From Bradyrhizobium sp. CCGUVB4N (lineage in GTDB: Bacteria; Pseudomonadota; Alphaproteobacteria; Rhizobiales; Xanthobacteraceae), in contig NZ_JANADP010000001.1 in NCBI RefSeq assembly GCF_024199945.1, forward strand, positions 8,370,001-8,434,000: a stretch of DNA of 64,000 nucleotides. The letters run 5' to 3'. Below, piece by piece: positions 60,405 through 64,000 of this stretch (the first letter of the stretch is position 1; the number at the start of each line of letters is the position of its first letter). A model generated the notes under the pieces. That model was not told where the DNA came from and ran no database searches. It saw only the letters and a program-made list of their open reading frames with translations. Made by a program: the position numbers and the translations under genes.

Positions 60405-61250
60405 ATGCCGCATCCTGTCATCACCAAGGGCAATGTTGCCGTGATTACCGGGGGTGCATCCGGCATCGGTCTCGCCGCCGCCATGGCGTTTGCGCGCGCC
60501 GGGATGAAGGTGTGCATCGCCGATGTCGATGCGGGCCGGCTGGCCGAGGCCGCAACAAAACTGTCATCGATTGCGGGTGCAGCGAATGTGATGACGTCCG
60601 CGATCGACGTCAGCCGGGTCGAAAGCGTGACGGAACTGGAACGCGCCGTGGGCGCGCATTTCGGCGGCACCGATCTGCTGATGAACAATGCCGGCATCCA
60701 GCCGGGCAGCACAATGTTCGGCGAACCCGACAATTGGCAGCGCATCATCGGCGTCAACATGTGGGGCATCATCAACGGCGCGCGCATCTTCGCGCCCAAC
60801 ATGATCGCGCGCGGCAAGGCCGGCCTGATCATCAACACCGGCTCCAAGCAGGGCATCACCACCCCGCCCGGCGATCCCGCCTACAACGTCTCCAAGGCCG
60901 GCGTGAAGGCGTTTACGGAAGCGCTGCAGCACGAGCTGCGCAACACGAAAGACTGCCACATCACCGCGCATCTGCTGATCCCCGGCTTCGTGTTCACCAA
61001 CCTCACCGCCAAGGGCCGCACCGAGAAGCCGGCCGGCGCGTGGACGCCGGAGCAGACCGTCGATTTCATGATCGCGCGGCTCGAGGCCGGCGATTTCTAC
61101 ATCCTCTGCCCGGATAACGATGTACCCCGCGCGCTCGACGAGAAGCGCATGCTTTGGGCCGCCGGCGACATCGTCGAGAACCGTCCGCCGCTGTCGCGCT
61201 GGCATCCGGATTACGCGGATGCGTTCAAGAACTTCGTCGACCGGAGTTAG
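60405..61250 (+). CDS. SDR-family oxidoreductase
   Basis: The ATG at 60405 has GGAG eight bases upstream and gives 281 residues. Motifs are ITGGASGIGLAAAMAFARAG, MNNAG, the active-site Ser in INTGSKQGITTPPGD, and YNVSKAG. A longer C-terminal extension (about 60 residues, AARLEAGDFYILCPDND... to FKNFVDRS) is characteristic of a subgroup including some hydroxysteroid-like dehydrogenases. Substrate unknown. A 192-bp gap with no recognised repeat separates it from the divergent aldehyde dehydrogenase gene. Confidence 0.88.
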   Translation: MPHPVITKGNVAVITGGASGIGLAAAMAFARAGMKVCIADVDAGRLAEAATKLSSIAGAANVMTSAIDVSRVESVTELERAVGAHFGGTDLLMNNAGIQPGSTMFGEPDNWQRIIGVNMWGIINGARIFAPNMIARGKAGLIINTGSKQGITTPPGDPAYNVSKAGVKAFTEALQHELRNTKDCHITAHLLIPGFVFTNLTAKGRTEKPAGAWTPEQTVDFMIARLEAGDFYILCPDNDVPRALDEKRMLWAAGDIVENRPPLSRWHPDYADAFKNFVDRS

Positions 61251-61259
61251 CCCGGGCGA

Positions 61260-62957
61260 TCAGCTCAGCGCCAGCAGAAGCGCGGTGCCGATCGGCACGC
61301 CCCAGCCGGACACCGCATCGAACCCACGCCTCGCTTCGTATCCGACGCCGGGCTTCGGCCTGGATACGTTGTGGCCGATGGTGATGTCGTAGCAGACGAG
61401 ATCTCCTGTCGGCCGGCCGAGCGACGATTTGCGATAGAGCAACGGCGCGAGGAAGCGCTGCCGTTTCTCCGGCGGCAGGAGCGCATTCACGCGCGCGATG
61501 AGCGCAGCCAGGAGCGGCGCAGACGCGCTGGTTCCACCGCCGTAATCCGCCTTGCCGCGGAAGATCATCGCGTAGCCGGGCGGGCCGGCAAGCGCCGCGA
61601 TGTCGGGCACGATGCGCCCCCACCGACCGGAACCGTTTAGCGACGCAATATCGAGTCCGCGCTGCCACGCAGGACGCCGAAAGACCTCGCTGACTCCTCC
61701 ACCTGTCGCCCCGCCTCCCGCCTTCATGCGCCGCCCCGGCGTCTCCCACCACACTTGCTCCGTGACCTCGCCGCCAAGACGCGTAATCATCGTGCCACCG
61801 ACCGCGAGAACGAACGGGCTGCAACTCGGAAAATCGACATGAGCGGCGCCGTCGGTCTCCTCGTCGCCCGCGCCATCGTCGCCGGAGGCGCCGCAGATCG
61901 TGATGCCCAGCGCGGCAGCTGCCTGGAGCCGCTCGTTGATGGCCGTACGTGCCGCCGGCGACCAATCACTGGAATCCTCTGCAGACCCCCAGCTTATCGA
62001 CAGTGCGACCGGCCTGTCCTTGATGACGCGATTCAGTAAATCGACCCAGCCCTTCTGATCGAACGTCGCAAAATAGACGGACAGCTCGGCACCGGGAGCC
62101 AGGCCCGCAGCCACCTCGACGTCCATCATCACCTCGCCGGTATCGTCGAGCGCGTCCTGACGATCGTCCTTTGGCAATCGCTCGATTTGCCTGCGGTTGC
62201 GCACCGGCCAATTGATCGAGACGATCTCGACCTTGGGCCTCTTGCGACCGAATGTCCTGCAATGGAGCGCGAGGTCCTCGGCAAAATAGCCGCCACCGAA
62301 CTCTGCGATTGCGATCTTCTGGCCGGCGGCATCCCCGGGCGGAAAATGATACAGCGCCTCCAGCGACGACGGGCTGAGCGGCGTCAAACCAGCGCCGATT
62401 CTCGCCCTGCTCCGCCACATCACACGCCGCTGGCCGAATCCGATCAACGCGGTGACGATCTTCTTCAGCGAAGCAGGAATCTTGTAGTCGTCCTCTCGAT
62501 CGCGGAATTGCCCCTGATCCTCGCTCCAATAAACGCCGAGGCGGGGCTGAAACGCCTTCTCCATCTCCGCGACGGTCCCGCTCACGCGCATGCTGCGCGT
62601 CTCAAGCGAGACCTCCTCGACCTTGAGGCCGAATTTGCGCAGAACCTGTGACACCTTGTCGGCGTCGCTCTTCGAGGCACTGTATCTTGCCCTGAACTGG
62701 GCCCGCGACAACGCTCGACGTCCGAGCTTGTCGCCATCCGGCAATTTCGGTCCACGCAATGTCAGCGTGATCTCGACGTGCTGACGCGGATTCTCGTCGC
62801 GCAGACGCCTGGCCCCCGCAGTCGGCGGGCGCGCACTGCCGGACACGACAACAGGGCGCGTTACCGCACCTGCCGATCCGGCCTTGTCGTCTCGCTTTGC
62901 GACCTTGCGATGTGCGGCCGACCGGCGGCCGGTACGCGCCTTAGCCTTTGATGCCAT
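61260..62957 (-). CDS. S53-family serine-carboxyl peptidase (sedolisin), no signal peptide
   Basis: The 565-residue protein has a basic, disordered N-terminus (MASKAKARTGRRS...), a pro-kumamolisin domain (about 60-180), and the catalytic S53 domain. The catalytic residues are visible: Glu/Asp in GEVMMDVEVAAGLAPGAEL, the oxyanion Asp in CGASGDDGAGDE, the nucleophile Ser in DYGGGTSASAPLLAAL, and the calcium site CYDITIGHN to GYEARRGFDAVSGWG. Sedolisins are acid-stable and usually exported, but no hydrophobic signal sequence is evident here. It converges with the SDR gene 10 bp away. Confidence 0.88.
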   Translation of the reverse strand: MASKAKARTGRRSAAHRKVAKRDDKAGSAGAVTRPVVVSGSARPPTAGARRLRDENPRQHVEITLTLRGPKLPDGDKLGRRALSRAQFRARYSASKSDADKVSQVLRKFGLKVEEVSLETRSMRVSGTVAEMEKAFQPRLGVYWSEDQGQFRDREDDYKIPASLKKIVTALIGFGQRRVMWRSRARIGAGLTPLSPSSLEALYHFPPGDAAGQKIAIAEFGGGYFAEDLALHCRTFGRKRPKVEIVSINWPVRNRRQIERLPKDDRQDALDDTGEVMMDVEVAAGLAPGAELSVYFATFDQKGWVDLLNRVIKDRPVALSISWGSAEDSSDWSPAARTAINERLQAAAALGITICGASGDDGAGDEETDGAAHVDFPSCSPFVLAVGGTMITRLGGEVTEQVWWETPGRRMKAGGGATGGGVSEVFRRPAWQRGLDIASLNGSGRWGRIVPDIAALAGPPGYAMIFRGKADYGGGTSASAPLLAALIARVNALLPPEKRQRFLAPLLYRKSSLGRPTGDLVCYDITIGHNVSRPKPGVGYEARRGFDAVSGWGVPIGTALLLALS

Positions 62958-63118
62958 ATCCGAGCCCCCGCTCTCGACACGACCAAAGGTTGCAGGTTAT
63001 CGTCGATCCCCGGACCCGTCAAATCTGAGGCCCGCCCGGCACTTTCCGCCGCGCGTTTCCGACCGGCCCTCGACGGTTCTGATTTTTCGATTTTGATTTC
63101 GACCTGAGGATTTCAATC

Positions 63119-64000
63119 ATGCGCTCGATTTTCGCACGTCTCAATCGCCGCTACGGCAGGAAGTTCATCGGCTTCGACCGCCAGAAGCTCGTCAGCTCGA
63201 CCCTTGCCAACGCAATGGTCGTCACTGCGGCCACACCTCCTCGCGACATGCCACGCCCGGCGCGGGCGGCGCCACGGCCGCGCGTCACGATCGTCGGCGC
63301 GGGACTCGGCGGCCTGATGGCCGGCTACACTCTCGCGCATTGCTGCGACGTGACGATCTTCGAGGCGCGCGAGCGCGTCGGCGGTCGCGTCTGGAGCAAG
63401 AACAAGTCGAGCGGCGTGGTCGAAGCGGGTGGCGAGCTGATCGGCTACAATCACCCGCTGTGGTTGGCCCTGGCGCGCCAATTCCGGCTGGGACTCTCGC
63501 TGTTCACGCTGGACTCCAATTTCGACGCGCTCGATCTCGATATGCCGATCTATCTCGACGGTCGAAAGATCTCGAACCCGTTCGCGCTCAAGACCCTGTT
63601 CGAGCAGATGGAGGCGGCCTTCGGGCGGATGGCAAGGCGCGCGCGGCACGTGCACAAGCACGCACCCTGGCTCACGTCGGATGCCGACGCGCTGGACCAG
63701 CAATCCATGGCGGACTGGATTCGGGGCGAACATTGTTCGCGTCTCGCCAAGCTCGCGATAAAGGAGCAGTTCAGCAACGACGCAGGGCAGCCGGTCGAAC
63801 GGCAGAGCCTGCTCGCCAATTTCGCGGTGGTGCATGGCGGCGCATTGAAGGGACATCCGGCCGCCTTCTTCACCCAGACCGAGACGCTGCGCTGCTCGGA
63901 GGGCAATCAATCGCTGGCCGAGCATCTTGCCGAGGAGATCAGGAAGGTCGGAGGGGTGGTGCATCTGTCCACACCCGTCGTCGCTGTAGACATCGACAAG
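63119..64000 (+). CDS. Flavin-containing amine oxidase family protein, N-terminal part
   Basis: The ATG at 63119 (GAGGA eight bases before) opens a frame that stays open to the window edge: at least 294 residues. A basic N-terminus of about 55 residues is followed by the FAD Rossmann motif VTIVGAGLGGLMAGYTLAH and VTIFEARERVGGRVWS, then EAGGELIGYNHPLWLALARQ, as in monoamine and L-amino acid oxidases. Such enzymes oxidise amines or amino acids to aldehydes or oxo acids with release of hydrogen peroxide. The substrate domain lies beyond the window. It is divergent from the sedolisin gene with a 161-bp gap. Confidence 0.8.
   Translation, partial: MRSIFARLNRRYGRKFIGFDRQKLVSSTLANAMVVTAATPPRDMPRPARAAPRPRVTIVGAGLGGLMAGYTLAHCCDVTIFEARERVGGRVWSKNKSSGVVEAGGELIGYNHPLWLALARQFRLGLSLFTLDSNFDALDLDMPIYLDGRKISNPFALKTLFEQMEAAFGRMARRARHVHKHAPWLTSDADALDQQSMADWIRGEHCSRLAKLAIKEQFSNDAGQPVERQSLLANFAVVHGGALKGHPAAFFTQTETLRCSEGNQSLAEHLAEEIRKVGGVVHLSTPVVAVDIDK

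Overview
The window is a GC-rich (roughly 63-65% by eye), densely coded stretch of an alphaproteobacterial chromosome. Gene content points to Bradyrhizobium or a close relative: many LysR regulators, a TctC-type binding protein, a GltIJKL-type transporter, small signal-peptide proteins, and the dispersed intergenic inverted repeats (ends such as GTCATTCCGGGGC / GCCCCGGAATGAC) familiar from that genus. I see no rRNA, tRNA, CRISPR array, transposase, integrase or phage gene. The assignment to genus is inference from gene families, not a database match.

Layout. 1-10.9 kb: end of a DUF1214 protein, an orphan PAS histidine kinase, a secreted cupin, a truncated HxlR regulator that runs head-on into a TTC38-like gene (a deletion junction), an acyl-CoA dehydrogenase with divergent LysR, a haloacid-dehalogenase-like protein, a YbaK-type editing domain, a class III cyclase with a C-terminal two-helix membrane anchor, and a TctC-type binding protein. 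10.9-14.2 kb: a LysR gene divergent from an SDR-pirin-WrbA operon ending in a strong hairpin. 14.4-15.3 kb: a PIMT-like methyltransferase. 15.3-26.7 kb: a surface polysaccharide locus (CelD-type GNAT, O-antigen polymerase/ligase, three glycosyltransferases, hexapeptide acyltransferase, Wzz/BY-kinase-like co-polymerase with a degenerate Walker A, WecG/TagA transferase, GalE). 26.9-31.3 kb: a small unknown protein and a 1371-residue protein with five tandem GAF domains, GGDEF and EAL. 31.6-36.9 kb: a catabolic cassette (Ldh-family dehydrogenase, LLM monooxygenase, FAH-family hydrolase) and a LysR gene divergent from a small secreted protein and a membrane protein. 37-42.6 kb: an Lrp/AsnC regulator divergent from a fused indolepyruvate ferredoxin oxidoreductase and an indoleacetamide-hydrolase-like amidase. 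42.8-47.2 kb: a LysR gene divergent from an EmrA/EmrB-type efflux pair and an AhpD-like protein. 47.4-53.1 kb: a D-amino-acid-transaminase-like enzyme, a GltIJKL-type transporter and an M20 peptidase. 53.4-64 kb: a second LLM monooxygenase, a benzoylformate-decarboxylase-like ThDP enzyme, a GFA-fold protein lacking the catalytic cysteines, an old yellow enzyme, an aldehyde dehydrogenase, an SDR, a sedolisin (S53) and the start of a flavin amine oxidase.

How the genes work together. The window is mostly a row of small regulator-plus-target units: LysR or Lrp genes face operons for redox, efflux, amino-acid or aromatic metabolism. The clearest undescribed signal is regulatory. A 48-bp composite element (GATTATC, 10 bp, GGATRAT, SCTTCC, then a second GATTATC exactly 41 bp after the first) occurs once before emrA and again between emrA and emrB, next to a LysR gene. 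Other new-looking signals are a paired 15-bp box before the indolepyruvate oxidoreductase, a 15-bp intercistronic hairpin after the binding-protein gene of the glutamate transporter, and several enzymes whose signature catalytic residues are replaced (acyl-CoA dehydrogenase, BY-kinase, GFA protein, benzoylformate-decarboxylase-like enzyme). I found no clear novel defence or mobile system; most of the window is ordinary chromosome.
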